From: Psychrobacter sp. WY6
GTDB lineage: Bacteria; Pseudomonadota; Gammaproteobacteria; Pseudomonadales; Moraxellaceae
Assembly (NCBI RefSeq): GCF_018448495.1
Contig: NZ_CP049902.1
Span: 682,001-746,000, forward strand
Length of the DNA: 64,000 bases
Direction of reading: 5' to 3'
Part shown: piece after piece, positions 34,294-43,864 of the stretch
Layout of the letters: the number at the start of each line of letters is the position of its first letter
Position numbering within the stretch: the first letter of the stretch is position 1
The notes under the pieces: model-generated
Told to the model about the DNA's origin: nothing
Database searches by the model: none
Seen by the model: only the letters and a program-made list of their open reading frames with translations
Position numbers and translations under genes: made by a program

Positions 34294-34889
34294 ATGGATA
34301 TAGAAATGATCGAAGTTTTTTTACTTGCGATAGCCTTGGCGATGGATGCATTTGCGGTCGCGATTGGGTTAGGGGCTAAGTCGCAAAAGCACTCATCTGC
34401 TTATGTGCTGCGTTTAGCGGTTTATGCAGCACTGTATTTTGGTATTGCGCAGGGTGTGTGATGCCGCTGATAGGTTATCTATTGGGTGCAGTATTGCTAG
34501 GCTGGTTGGCGACTGCTGCACCGTGGATTGGTGGTGGGATTCTTATTATGCTTGGCGCTAAGATGTTATATGAAGCGTTTAATGGTGAGGTTGAAGCGGT
34601 ATTAGCAGACAGTTTTGACGTCAACATACAAGAAAAAATCAATCATCGTATGATGTTTACATTGGCTATCGCTACCAGTATTGATGCGATGGCAGCAGGC
34701 TTTACTTTGAATTTACTAGCAGTTAATGCGTGGCTAGCGTGCTTCATTATCGCTATTATCACCGCTGGATTTGGCTTTTGCGGTAGCTATTTAGGTAAGT
34801 CTTCTGGAACTTGGCTCGAGGATAAAGCTGAGATACTGGGTGGATTAGTACTGATAGCCATTGGCATAAAGGTGATGTTTATCCGTTAA
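34294..34889 (+). CDS. mntP: Manganese efflux pump MntP, one frameshift
   Basis: MntP exports Mn2+ across the inner membrane. Six hydrophobic helices are seen, with the two internal repeats typical of the family: [17 protein letters not shown] and [15 protein letters not shown], each with the conserved Asp. The frame breaks near 34456 (an extra TG); repair gives [15 protein letters not shown] and about 197 residues. The start could also be 34306. No Mn-sensing riboswitch is visible in the short 5' region. Confidence 0.9.
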
Positions 34890-34922
34890 TAAGCATCATT
34901 ATTTGAATTGATTCTCTACAAT

Positions 34923-34960
34923 AAAAAGCACCCCTTTGATGATCAAAGGGGTGCTTTTTT
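34923..34960. terminator. Bidirectional terminator between mntP and rlmF
   Basis: AAAAGCACCCCTTTGA and TCAAAGGGGTGCTTTT form a long perfect stem with A and T runs at the two sides, serving both convergent genes. Confidence 0.9.
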
Positions 34961-34971
34961 AATAAAGACTT

Positions 34972-34987
34972 TGTTTCACGTGAAACA
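34972..34987. promoter_or_regulatory. Perfect parS site
   Basis: TGTTTCACGTGAAACA matches the ParB consensus fully. It lies between the convergent mntP and rlmF genes, about 8.5 kb right of oriC. Confidence 0.88.
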
Positions 34988-35012
34988 ATAACTATTTTAT
35001 ATTAACTACTAT

Positions 35013-36050
35013 TTACTCTTCGTCAGTATCAAAACGCCATGCGAGTATACGCGTGCTTTTTTGACCTTGGCTCATCTCAATGATGCGCATTTGGGCAACA
35101 CCAAGTTGTTTTAATAGCAATTGCATAGGCTTCACGTTTTCTGATTTTGAGACTAAACTTGTGAACCAGCCAACATGCTCAGCGAAATCTTGACTCTCTT
35201 TTGCCATCTTGGTTAAAAAGGCAATCTCGCCACCCTCAGACCATAGCTCTTTATGCTGACCACCAAAGTTTAAATTCTGCGCGGCATTGCCAGACTTGGT
35301 TGAGCTGCGGCTGATTTGTGCGTTCTCATTCTTACCGCGATGTCGTTGCAAATTATGCTGCTTACGGCTATTGGCTTCCATCGCTTCTTCTAATGAGGCA
35401 TGAAACGGCGGGTTGCAAACCACCACATCAAAGTAATCTTGGCGACCGATGATATTTTTAAAAATAAATTTAGGTTCGGTCTGTAGTTTGACTTTAACCG
35501 CACTTTTTAGCTTTGGATTGGTTTCACAAATCAGCGCGGCGGTATTGACCGAAATAGGATCAATGTCTGAGGCGGTAAATCGCCAACCGTAGCTTTGACT
35601 ACCAATAATCGGATAAATCGCGCTGGCACCGGTGCCAATATCAAGGGCGTGGATTTCTTTGCCAGTCGGTGGCGTATTTTCTTTATTAACATGCGTCGTT
35701 TGCGCGAGTAAATCGGCAATATAATGAATATAATCGGCACGTCCCGGAATCGGTGGACAGAGATAACCTTCCGGAATATCCCAAAACTTCACACCATAAT
35801 AATTTGCTAGTAGTGCCTGATTAAGGACGCGCACGGCGGCACTGTCTGAGAAGTTAATCGTCGACTCGCCTTTGGGATTGGTAATGGTGTGCTTAGCAAG
35901 CTCAGGCAAAGCGCGAGTCAATACTTCAAAGTCATAACGACCTTGGTGCGGATTGCGCGGATGTAGCTGCCCTAATTTTTTGGCAGTTTCAGGCGATCTG
36001 TTTCGTTGATTGTTGGCGGTCGGGCGACGGTTCATAGGCTTACTGGTCAT
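35013..36050 (-). CDS. rlmF: 23S rRNA m6A1618 methyltransferase RlmF
   Basis: RlmF methylates A1618 of 23S rRNA. Motifs seen: [23 protein letters not shown] near the N-terminus, [24 protein letters not shown] motif [16 protein letters not shown], and catalytic motif [12 protein letters not shown]. The frame is intact. The ORF extends to a GTG at 36101, but the ATG at 36050 is more likely; the basic N-terminus makes the exact start uncertain. Confidence 0.92.
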   Translation of the reverse strand: MTSKPMNRRPTANNQRNRSPETAKKLGQLHPRNPHQGRYDFEVLTRALPELAKHTITNPKGESTINFSDSAAVRVLNQALLANYYGVKFWDIPEGYLCPPIPGRADYIHYIADLLAQTTHVNKENTPPTGKEIHALDIGTGASAIYPIIGSQSYGWRFTASDIDPISVNTAALICETNPKLKSAVKVKLQTEPKFIFKNIIGRQDYFDVVVCNPPFHASLEEAMEANSRKQHNLQRHRGKNENAQISRSSTKSGNAAQNLNFGGQHKELWSEGGEIAFLTKMAKESQDFAEHVGWFTSLVSKSENVKPMQLLLKQLGVAQMRIIEMSQGQKSTRILAWRFDTDEE

Positions 36051-36115
36051 AGTATCGGGCTTTGATGTTTGAATATAATGCACCATTTTAGCAGATTTCA
36101 CGAGTCACTAGCGTC

Positions 36116-36853
36116 TTATCGACTACGTAAAATCAGATTTAATCCCAATATTATCATCGCTGTACCCAATACGCGGTCGATCCAATGTTCAAAACGCTGA
36201 AAGCGACGATGAATGGCAGGAATAGACAGTAACATCACCACGGTACTAAACCATGCCATCTGCAAGACCATCATCCATACGCCATAAATAGCCAATTGCC
36301 ACAGCGGTATATCGGGTGATAAAACGAGGGTAAATATCGCGACGAAATAGACGGGCGCTTTGGGATTAAACACATTGCAAAAAAATCCACGGCGTAGAAT
36401 GGAAGCGGTTGAGTCTGTATCAGTAGGCGGTTTTTTATTAGAAATGGCTTTATCAGAAAGCCCGGTATGATTGGTAGAAGTCGTTTGCTCAATAAGCATA
36501 TCTTGTGAAACGTGAACACCTGAATCTATTAGCTCTACTGGATTTGCTAATTCTGATGTTTTTTTCGGTTTGGCTTGAATACCTTGCCATCCTAAATAAA
36601 TAAGGTAACTGCCACCTAACCATTTAATAGCGGTCAGTAATGGCTGCGAATGAGCAATCACCGTCGCCAGTCCTAGGACCGAATAAGTGATGTGTATCGC
36701 AAGACCCAAAGTAATACCAAGACTACAAATCAAACCTGTGCGTCGCCCTTTTGCCAAAGTTTGCTGCGAGACCAAAACAAAATCAGGACCCGGAGAGGCG
36801 GCAGCGAGTAGATGGACGCTGGTGATAAGCAAAAAACCGTGCCAAAATTCCAT
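36116..36853 (-). CDS. LysE/RhtB-family amino-acid exporter
   Basis: A six-helix inner-membrane exporter of the LysE superfamily. The N-terminal signature ASPGPDFVLVSQQTLAKGRRTG is clear, as is NPKAPVYFVAIF in the second half. A polar insert of about 45 residues (SELANPVELID to TDSTAS) lies between helices 3 and 4, longer than in most RhtB proteins. I chose the start MEFWHGFLL at 36853. Substrate cannot be told from sequence. Confidence 0.88.
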   Translation of the reverse strand: MEFWHGFLLITSVHLLAAASPGPDFVLVSQQTLAKGRRTGLICSLGITLGLAIHITYSVLGLATVIAHSQPLLTAIKWLGGSYLIYLGWQGIQAKPKKTSELANPVELIDSGVHVSQDMLIEQTTSTNHTGLSDKAISNKKPPTDTDSTASILRRGFFCNVFNPKAPVYFVAIFTLVLSPDIPLWQLAIYGVWMMVLQMAWFSTVVMLLSIPAIHRRFQRFEHWIDRVLGTAMIILGLNLILRSR

Positions 36854-37067
36854 AAAATGCTCTGAGTCATGTCTTGAGTTGGATAATAGTTGCACTTATC
36901 GTAAATGAGGTCAACTGATATTGACACCAGCTATTGAGGCTCATGCTAAAACGATGCTTGCGTTGCACCGAACGTATGTCTATATTGAAAGTAAGTTACA
37001 TAATTTTAGCGGTATTAATTCGCCATGTGACAAACCATAAAACGATCGCTCTAATAAGGATAAAAAT

Positions 37068-37875
37068 ATGACTACGGAAAGTAATAATAGTAATTCTACT
37101 AGCAATGACACTCGCATTACCTATGACTTCCAAGATTACATCTGCCTAATCGGACTCAATCGTGCCGATAAACGCAATGCCTTGATAGCCATATGATTAA
37201 GCAATGTCTGACGCACTCACTAATTATGAAAAACGATGCCAATCTTCGCTGTGCGCTGATATTCGCTCACGGTGAGCACTTCACGCAGGTCTTGATTTGA
37301 TGGAGCTACAAGATAAATGGGATAAAGGCGCATTTGAGTTTGCCGACGAAATCGATCCGTGGGGAATCGGTGGCAAATTACGCAGTAAGCCAGTCGTCGT
37401 GGCAGTACAAGGCACCTGCTTTACCGCTGGGATTGAGTTGATGTTAAATAGCGATGTCGTTATCGCAAGTGACAACTGCAACTTTGCGCAAATGGAAGTG
37501 CAGCGCGGCATCATGCCCTTTGGTGGCGCGACTGTACGCTTTGTAGCAGCAGCTGGCTGGCAAAAAGCCATGCCGTATCTATTAACAGGTAAAAACTTTG
37601 ACGCGCAAACGGCTGATAGACTGAATTTGGTCAGCGAAGTGGTGGCAAATGGAGAAGAAGAGCGCGCGCTGACTATCGCTAAAGAGATTTGCAACGCTGC
37701 ACCGCATGGCGTGCAAGGATTACTATCCTCAGCGCAAGATGCCAGCCTTAATGGCGCAAAAGTGGCATTAGCTAATATTCATGGTTATCTGCCACATTTG
37801 TTTCATTCAGAAGATGCAAAAGAGGGTGCGATGGCGATGGTTGAGAGACGTGAGGCTGAGTTTGTGGGGCGTTAG
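37068..37875 (+). CDS. Enoyl-CoA hydratase/isomerase (crotonase) family protein, frameshifted N-terminus
   Basis: Crotonase-fold enzymes act on acyl-CoA thioesters. The start at 37068 (AAGGA site) gives ITYDFQDYICLIGLNRADKRNAL, then frames break near 37190 and near 37290. The remainder carries oxyanion-hole segments RCALIFAHGEHFTAG and KPVVVAVQGTCFTAGIELML. The C-terminal part has the usual fold (EVQRGIMPFGGATVRFVAAAG, LLTGKNFDAQTADRLNLVSEVV). About 269 residues when joined. The exact substrate is unknown. It stands just upstream of the defence locus. Confidence 0.82.
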
Positions 37876-38497
37876 ACTTAATCAATATTGGACTATTTTC
37901 ATTACAAATGTTGATAGTAAATACTTATTCTGACATTATTATTTTGCCCTTTTATTTAAGAGATTAAATGTGAAAGTTATAAAAAAGTTGAAACTAAAGA
38001 ACTTTAAAAGGTTCGAGGATTTTGAAGTTGATTTTACGCCAAATATAAATCTAATAATTGGGGATAATGAGGCTGGGAAAAGTACGATACTAACGGCATT
38101 AGAGCTTGTGATAAGTGGAAGTGCTGCTCGTGTCGAAAGTATAGGGCTAGAAAATATTTTCTCAATGTCAGTAATTAAAAACTTTCTTTCAAGTAGTAAA
38201 GAAATTGATAAATTACCTACTATTCATGTAGAAATATATTTAGAAGAGCAAAATGATCCTAACCTTTATGGTAACTATAATCTAGATAAAAAATAGCGAT
38301 GGGCTTCAATTAATCTGTAAACCAAATGAAAGTCTACTAGGAGATTAGTTCTATACTAAGCCAGTCCGGTGATAATTTTCCATTTGAGCTTTACGATATT
38401 AACTTTAGTACTTTCGCAGGAATTGCATTTTCTGGTTATAGTAAATACTTTAGATATATAGCTATTGATAGCACACAGATTAATAATGAGTATGCTA

Positions 38498-39406
38498 TAG
38501 TTAGTCTTTTATAAATAAGATACAATACTTTTAAAATAAGCGACACGGCAGAAGAACATGACCTATTCAGCAGACTTTCGAGCGCAAGTGATCAAAAGTG
38601 TCCAAAACAAAGACATGAGTATTCGTCAAGCTTGTATTTTCTATAATGTTAGCAAAACAGCACTACAGCGTTGGTTAAAAAACCCAAGTATTAAGAAAAC
38701 TCGGGATAAGCCACCCAGTAAAAACCGAATGAGGCTCTTCTCAAAGACGTCGCTCAACATCCAGATGATTATATGTACGAGCGAGCACAGCGTCTAGGCT
38801 GCAGTAAATCGGGTATTGAGATTGCCTTGAAGCGCCTTGGTATCAGTCAAAAAAAAGACCTTAGAACATCCAAAAGTGTGTCCAATAAAAAGAGCGATAT
38901 ATCAGAGTAAGCTTGATAGCTTTAAGCAGCAAGGCTATCCCATTATGTATATGGACGAAAGTGGCTTTGAGGCCGAAACTATTCGCCCTTATGGCTATGC
39001 ACCAATTGGCAAACCTTGTATTGATCGCTACAACTGGCAAGCAAAAAAGCGTACTAACGTCATCGGTGCTCTGTATGAAAAAATGCTGTTTGCGCTTGAT
39101 TACTTTGAGAAAAATATTAATAGCAGCATATTCTACCAATGGTGCAAACAAACACTAATCCCAAGCCTTAAGACTAAATGCGTTATAGTTATGGATAATG
39201 CTAGATTTCATAAAAGCAAACGTATTCAAAAGCTACTAAACAGGCACGGGCATCGTATTCTTTGGCTGCCGCCGTACAGCCCTGATCTAAACCCTATCGA
39301 GAAAAAGTGGGCACAGGCTAAGTTTCTACGCCAAGGGTGGATGGAGAATAATTTACCAAAACTGTTTCAGGATATGGGCTGTATCTCTTTTATTATAGAC
39401 TGACTA
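38498..39406 (+). mobile_element. IS630-family element, copy 1 (inside gajA)
   Basis: 909 bp flanked by TA duplications (38496-38497 and 39407-39408). The ends are inverted repeats starting TAGT(T/C)AGTCT. The element interrupts gajA after the codons for NNEY. It is a different, more distant member than copies 2-4, mainly in the N-terminal helix-turn-helix. Confidence 0.88.
38558..39403 (+). pseudogene. IS630-family transposase, copy 1, frame-broken
   Basis: A Tc1/mariner-like DDE transposase. The N-terminal HTH (MTYSADFRAQVIKSVQNKDM) differs from the other copies. The catalytic domain has D in YMDESGFE, D in VMDNARFHK and E in NPIEKKWAQ. The frame breaks near 38725 and at an A8 run (about 38849-38856); past the A8 run, the downstream ORF continues. 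The A8 break is also present in copy 2, so it may be either a frameshift signal or two independent defects. The extreme C-terminus diverges from that of copies 3 and 4. Confidence 0.8.
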
Positions 39407-40403
39407 TACTAGAAGGTACATATCAAATCTTACGAATCACTATTAAGCCCAGTTGATCGAAGCATCCTAGCTAACGAGTATAGGCAGCAAAAATTAGTTT
39501 TAAGGATAATAGCTTACACAGAGTTAACAATAATTTAAGTGACTATGAGTTTTCAATACGTTCAAACCCACGCTCAAACCTTGATACTGACTTAACTATT
39601 GTTGAAGGAGATATACCCATTGAACACAAAGGTAAAGGAAAGCAGTGCTTTGTCAAAACAGAGTTTGCTTTAAGTCAACCTCAAGGAAAATCAGTAAACA
39701 CAATTTTATTGGAAGAGCCAGAGAACCATTTGAGCCACATTAGTATGAAAAAGCTTATCAATCGGATATCTGCCTCTTCAGTAGACCAGATTTTTATTGC
39801 AACTCATAGTAGTCTGGTAAGCACGCGTCTAGATCTAAGGAAGTCTATCTTATTAAATAGTAATAGTAGATATCCTGTAACCTTGAAAGATATACCAGAA
39901 GATACTGCTAAGTTCTTTATGAAAGCACCAAACAATAATATTTTGGAATTTATTTTATCTAAAAAAGTAATTCTTGTAGAAGGTGATGCTGAGTTTATAT
40001 TATTAGAAGCTTTCTATAAGAAGTGTAGCCAATCTACACCAGATGTTGACGATGTACATATCTTATCGGTAGGAGGCACAAGTTTTAAAAGGTACTTAGA
40101 TTTAGCTGAGAAATTAGGTATTAAAACTGCTGTCATTAGGGATAATGATGGAGACTATAATAAGCACTGTCTACAGAGATACCGTGATTATTTATCTAGT
40201 GATATAGAAGTGTTTTATGACTCTGATAATAAAAATGAAACCTTTGAAATATGTCTTTATAACATAAACAAAAAACTTTGCGATCAAATATTTTCTTCTC
40301 CTAAAAGAACGCTACCTATTTTGGATTATATGCTCAAAAATAAAGCAGATAGTGCTTTCAAGTTACTTGATGAAAGAGCAGATGAAATCAATATTCCAGT
40401 TTA

Positions 40404-41314
40404 TAGTCAGTTCAAAACAAAATTGTTATGGTTAGGACAAACATCATAAAACAACTTGGATAAGTCGTTTTCCAACCAGCCTTGGCGTAGAAACTTTACT
40501 TGTGCCCATTTCTTTCAATAGGGTTCAAATCAGGGCTGTACGGTGGCAGCCATAATACGATGACCATGCCTGTTCAGTAGCTTTTGAATACGCTTACTCT
40601 TATGAAATCTGCATATCCATCACAATCACGCATTTGGTTTTAAGACTTGGGATTAGGGTTTGTTTGCACCATTCGTAGAATATGCTGCTGTTAATGTTGT
40701 GCTTAAAGTAATCTAGTGCAAACAGCATCTTGTTATACAGAGCGCCGATAACGTTGGTTCGCTTTTTACCTTGCCAGTTGTAGCTATCGATACAAGGCTT
40801 ACCAATCGGTGCATAACCATGAGAGCGAATGGTCTCAGACTCAAAGCCACTTTCATCCATATAAACGATGGGATAGCCTTGCTGCCTAAAGCTATTAAGC
40901 TTACTCTGATATATCGCTCTTTTGATCGGACAGGCTTTTGGGTGTTCTAAGGTCTTTTTTTTGACTGATGCCTAGGCGCTTTAGGGCATGATAAATGCCT
41001 GTTTTACTACAGTTTAAGCGACGAGCTCGCTCATACTGGTAATCATCGGGATACTCTTTGACATCATTAAGTAGCACGTCATCTGGTATTTTATAGGGCT
41101 TGGTTTGCCTGGTTGTTTTACTATGAACACGCCGCTTCCAGTTCTGTATGGTGGTTGGGCTCAGATTATAAAACTCAGCCGCCTCGGCAAAGGTCATACC
41201 CTCGTCTAAGCTTTTTAGTACCTGTTTGCGAAAATCTAGTGAGTAAGTCATGGTCTTTATAATAACAATTGGGTTTGATAATTAGTTTATAACACTTTTA
41301 GGTGGAATTGACTA
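40404..41314 (-). mobile_element. IS630-family element, copy 2 (3' end of gajA)
   Basis: 911 bp with TA duplications at 40402-40403 and 41315-41316. The left end TAGTCAGTTCAAAACA is shared with the right ends of copies 3 and 4. The apparent end of the upstream ORF (..YSQFKTKLLWLGQTS) is translated IS end, not gajA. Precise removal rebuilds the gajA 3' end. Confidence 0.88.
40407..41251 (-). pseudogene. IS630-family transposase, copy 2, frame-broken
   Basis: The N-terminal part (MTYSLDFRKQVLKSLDEGMTF, HTH FYNLSPTTIQNWKRR) is in one frame to an A8 run near 40960. The DDE domain (YMDESGFESETIRSHG) is in another, then broken again near 40605 just after VIVMDM. So the second catalytic Asp region and the Glu are out of frame. 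It is probably inactive unless frameshifting and sequence error both apply. Confidence 0.78.
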
Positions 41315-41334
41315 TATATAGAGAAGGCGATACA

Positions 41335-42381
41335 ATGGATAAGAGGGTAGTTCTTGCAGTCGCAGGTTCTGGTAAAACAACATCGATTATCAACGATCTT
41401 CAAACTGATAGTAGAGCCTTAATCATAACTTATACTATCAATAATGTTGAAAATATAAAGAAGAGGATTATAAGGAAGTTTGGGTTAATTCCAAACGGAA
41501 TAAAGGTATATGGATACTTCTCTTTTCTTTATACATTTTGCTATAAACCTATACTTCATGTTGAATTGAATTCTAAAGGGTTGATATGGCAAAAACCTCC
41601 ACTTAGAACTAAGATGACTAATAGAAATCATTATTTTACGAGAAACGATTACATCTATGCTAATAGACTTGCGAAATTAATCATTAATCGGTCGTTAGCT
41701 GAAACAATAAATAGAGTAGAGAAGTACTTCGACTATTTATATGTTGATGAAATTCAAGATTTTGGAGGTAATGATTTCAACTTTTTAGTTGAGTTAGGGG
41801 CAGCTAAGTTGAATCAACTACTTGTTGGTGATTTTTATCAACACACTTTTGACACAAGTAGAGATGGTAATACAAATGCAAAGCTCCACGAAGATTACGT
41901 TAAATATATAACAAGATTAAGCAAATCTGGACATACAATCGACAGGTCAACCTTATCTGCTAGCCATCGTTGTAGTCCAACTGTATGCTTATTCATAAGT
42001 GATAAACTAAAGATAAGTATAAATTCGCACCGTAGTGATTCAACTATAATAGAGTTTGTTAGCTGTGAAAAAGATGCTTTAAGATTATTCAAGGATGATG
42101 AAATAGTGAAATTATTTTATCAATCAAGTAATAAATATAAGTGTTATGGCGATAATTGGGGTGCTGTTAAAGGACTAGATGATTTTTCAGATGTTTGTGT
42201 GGTTTTGAATAATATCACTTTAAAGCATTATATTGAAAATACTCTTCATGAGTTACCTTCAAAAACTATTAATAAACTTTATGTAGCTTGTAGTAGAGCA
42301 AGAAACAAACTATATTTTGTGCCTGAAAAAAATATTAGAAAATTTAAAGGTTGCTCTCTATCTGTTTACAGGTGTTTTTGA
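41335..42381 (+). CDS. gajB: GajB-like UvrD/Rep-family helicase
   Basis: A superfamily 1A helicase-like protein of about 348 residues. Motif I is VVLAVAGSGKTTSIINDL, motif II is YLYVDEIQDFGGNDF (about residue 140), a motif III/IV-like region follows with LSASHRCSPTVC, and motif VI is LYVACSRARNKLYFV. The start at 41335 overlaps the restored gajA stop by 16 nt. The ORF could open at 41302, but those bases are IS end. In Gabija, GajB senses DNA ends or nucleotide state and activates GajA. The frame is intact while gajA is broken. It is shorter than the Bacillus GajB, so a relative of Gabija rather than a close match. Confidence 0.82.
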   Translation: MDKRVVLAVAGSGKTTSIINDLQTDSRALIITYTINNVENIKKRIIRKFGLIPNGIKVYGYFSFLYTFCYKPILHVELNSKGLIWQKPPLRTKMTNRNHYFTRNDYIYANRLAKLIINRSLAETINRVEKYFDYLYVDEIQDFGGNDFNFLVELGAAKLNQLLVGDFYQHTFDTSRDGNTNAKLHEDYVKYITRLSKSGHTIDRSTLSASHRCSPTVCLFISDKLKISINSHRSDSTIIEFVSCEKDALRLFKDDEIVKLFYQSSNKYKCYGDNWGAVKGLDDFSDVCVVLNNITLKHYIENTLHELPSKTINKLYVACSRARNKLYFVPEKNIRKFKGCSLSVYRCF

Positions 42382-42448
42382 TAAGCTCTACTATTAAATC
42401 AAATATACTTAATCGATACTCTGAAGGCGCGGTTTAGCCCTGACAGTA

Positions 42449-42625
42449 TCGGCTATCCTGCTTGAATAGGCGTGTTGCGAAGGCTAGGTTTTGGGGTAGT
42501 CTCGAGACCAAACCTAGCCACAGAAAATCATAGATTTTCTCTTGCGTCAGGGCGAAGCAGTACTTCGCTTGATCCATCCTCACACCTAGATAAGCAGATA
42601 ATAGCGGATGGCAGGATGATCGGCT
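42449..42625. other. Structured non-coding region with three hairpins
   Basis: The ~410-bp gap after gajB has no real gene. It contains hairpins GCTAGGTTTTGG/CCAAACCTAGC (42483-42518), GAAAATC-ATA-GATTTTC (42523-42539) and GCGAAG-CAGTA-CTTCGC (42552-42568), framed by TATCCTGC and GCAGGATG. It could be a REP/BIME-like repeat or a relic of a mobile element. Confidence 0.5.
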
Positions 42626-42706
42626 TCAGCTTCATAGTAGCTCTGATAACCACGCAATCTAATACAGCACTTCAAAATACTACCAAGCAAACCAAACATA
42701 CCAACC

Positions 42707-42735
42707 AAAAAAACCTCGCAATCGCGAGGTTTTTT
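42707..42735. terminator. Bidirectional terminator
   Basis: AAAAAACCTCGC and GCGAGGTTTTTT form a perfect stem with A and T runs. It ends the YadA-head gene on the minus strand and may also stop rightward transcripts. Confidence 0.85.
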
Positions 42736-42790
42736 GTTTTATTTAGTATGACTGACTACAACAGCATCAGTGTTGACCACGCAACTATAA

Positions 42791-43621
42791 TTATTTAGCT
42801 TTTTGGTAGTAGTCAACCATCATAGTGCCTAATGTGCCGTTGTCATCGATAGTGACTATTCTAACCGTACCAGACTGTGATGCGGTACTAGATTGCACTT
42901 GTCCAGCCTTACCTAAGACGACTTGGTTGTTTTTGGTCGCTTTTGCCTCGTTACCGATAGCGATGCTATTCATGCCGCCAGCCATAGATTTATTGCCTAG
43001 TGCTACCGAGTTTGCACCTTGTGCGGCTGCCGCTTCACCCACTGCCGTAGAGCGTACGCCACTAGCATCGGCTATATGACCAAAGGCTTGCGCGCGTTCG
43101 GCAGTGGCTTTTGATTGCCAACCGATAGACGTTGAGCCTAAACCTGCGGCATTGGCTTCCCCGCCAACAGCCGTTGCGGAGTTTAGACCTGCATTGGCTT
43201 TATTGCCGACAGCGACCGTATCGTTAGTACCACCAGCGATTGCCGCTTCGCCGACTGCGGTAGAGCGAACACCGCTAGCATTGGCTAGATGACCAAAGGC
43301 TTGCGCGCGTTCGGCAGTGGCTTTTGATTGCCAACCGATAGAGGTTGAGCCTAAACCTGCAGCGTTGGCTTGACCGCCGACAGCGGTTGCTGAGTTCAGA
43401 CCAGCATTGGCCATATTACCGATAGCAACCGTGTCGTTAGTGCCGCTAGACATAGCACTATTGCCTAAAGTAATGGCAGTACTATTCGTAGTGGTTTGGG
43501 TATTTGAAACTTGAGAGTCAGCACCTGTTGCCATAGCAGTGCATGCAGAAGTTGCGACAATGGCGAGAGTAAGGGAACTGATTTTGAGTGCTAATTTTGA
43601 TAGGGAATCCATTTTCATCAT
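42791..43621 (-). CDS. Secreted protein made of YadA-like head repeats, no membrane anchor
   Basis: After a signal peptide (about 30 residues, with possible cleavage after AMA), nearly the whole protein is built of YadA/Hia-head 14-residue motifs (NSATAVGGQANAAG, GSTSIGWQSKATAE). A block of about 71 residues is repeated twice (213-bp period, about 43030-43245 and 43243-43458). The C-terminus has no coiled-coil stalk and no beta-barrel anchor, which trimeric autotransporters need. The start MMKMDSLSK at 43621 has AAGGA in front. It may be a soluble trimeric head-only protein or an adhesin remnant. Confidence 0.78.
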   Translation of the reverse strand: MMKMDSLSKLALKISSLTLAIVATSACTAMATGADSQVSNTQTTTNSTAITLGNSAMSSGTNDTVAIGNMANAGLNSATAVGGQANAAGLGSTSIGWQSKATAERAQAFGHLANASGVRSTAVGEAAIAGGTNDTVAVGNKANAGLNSATAVGGEANAAGLGSTSIGWQSKATAERAQAFGHIADASGVRSTAVGEAAAAQGANSVALGNKSMAGGMNSIAIGNEAKATKNNQVVLGKAGQVQSSTASQSGTVRIVTIDDNGTLGTMMVDYYQKAK

Positions 43622-43864
43622 GCTAAATCCTTTTAGACAAGCCATCTTGGCTTAGTAGGGGGGTTGGGTAAAAGCTGATAGATCACAATCTTTGCAATAT
43701 GAACATACTCTGGCATAAATAACTTGATCATATGTAGAGTCCGCAATATTAATGTCACACTAATTTTTAACCATTATTCAAATAATGATAGCATTATATT
43801 TTCAAAGGTCATTTAAGCCGACGAATGAACAGTTATAATAAAACTACCGTAAAGGAGAGCATCG

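Larger units (their letters stand above)
37970..41350 (+). pseudogene. gajA: gajA-like OLD-family ATPase/TOPRIM nuclease gene split by two IS630 elements
   Basis: The gene is in three pieces: 37970-38497, 39409-40403 and 41317-41350, separated by IS copies 1 and 2. The first has an SMC/RecF-like N-terminus with Walker A IIGDNEAGKSTILTAL. The second has IEHKGKGKQCFVKTEFALS, NTILLEEPENHLSH (Walker B), FIATHSSLVS and a TOPRIM domain (VILVEGDAEFILLE, GGTSFKRY, RDNDGD). Further single-base breaks lie near 38297, 38345, 39425 and 39500. Removing IS copy 2 restores a tail ending EKAIQWIRG with its stop overlapping the next gene by 16 nt. OLD nuclease next to a UvrD-like helicase is the Gabija arrangement (GajA-GajB). 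As it stands it cannot make full-length protein. Confidence 0.82.

Noticed and set aside
36505..36520. parS-like sequence in the LysE-type gene (TTGTGAAACGTGAAC)
   Set aside because: It has too many differences from the palindromic consensus.
40404..40449. Natural C-terminus of GajA ending KTKLLWLGQTS
   Set aside because: These bases match the right ends of IS copies 3 and 4, so they are translated IS end, not gajA.
41302..41334. Extended N-terminus of the GajB-like helicase from 41302
   Set aside because: Most of this stretch is IS copy 2 end and TA duplication; the ATG at 41335 overlaps the restored gajA stop.
42472..42798. 108-residue plus-strand ORF
   Set aside because: It runs through hairpins and a terminator and has no protein-like character.
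42825..43292. Plus-strand ORFs opposite the YadA-head gene
   Set aside because: They are antisense shadows caused by the repetitive composition of the head repeats.
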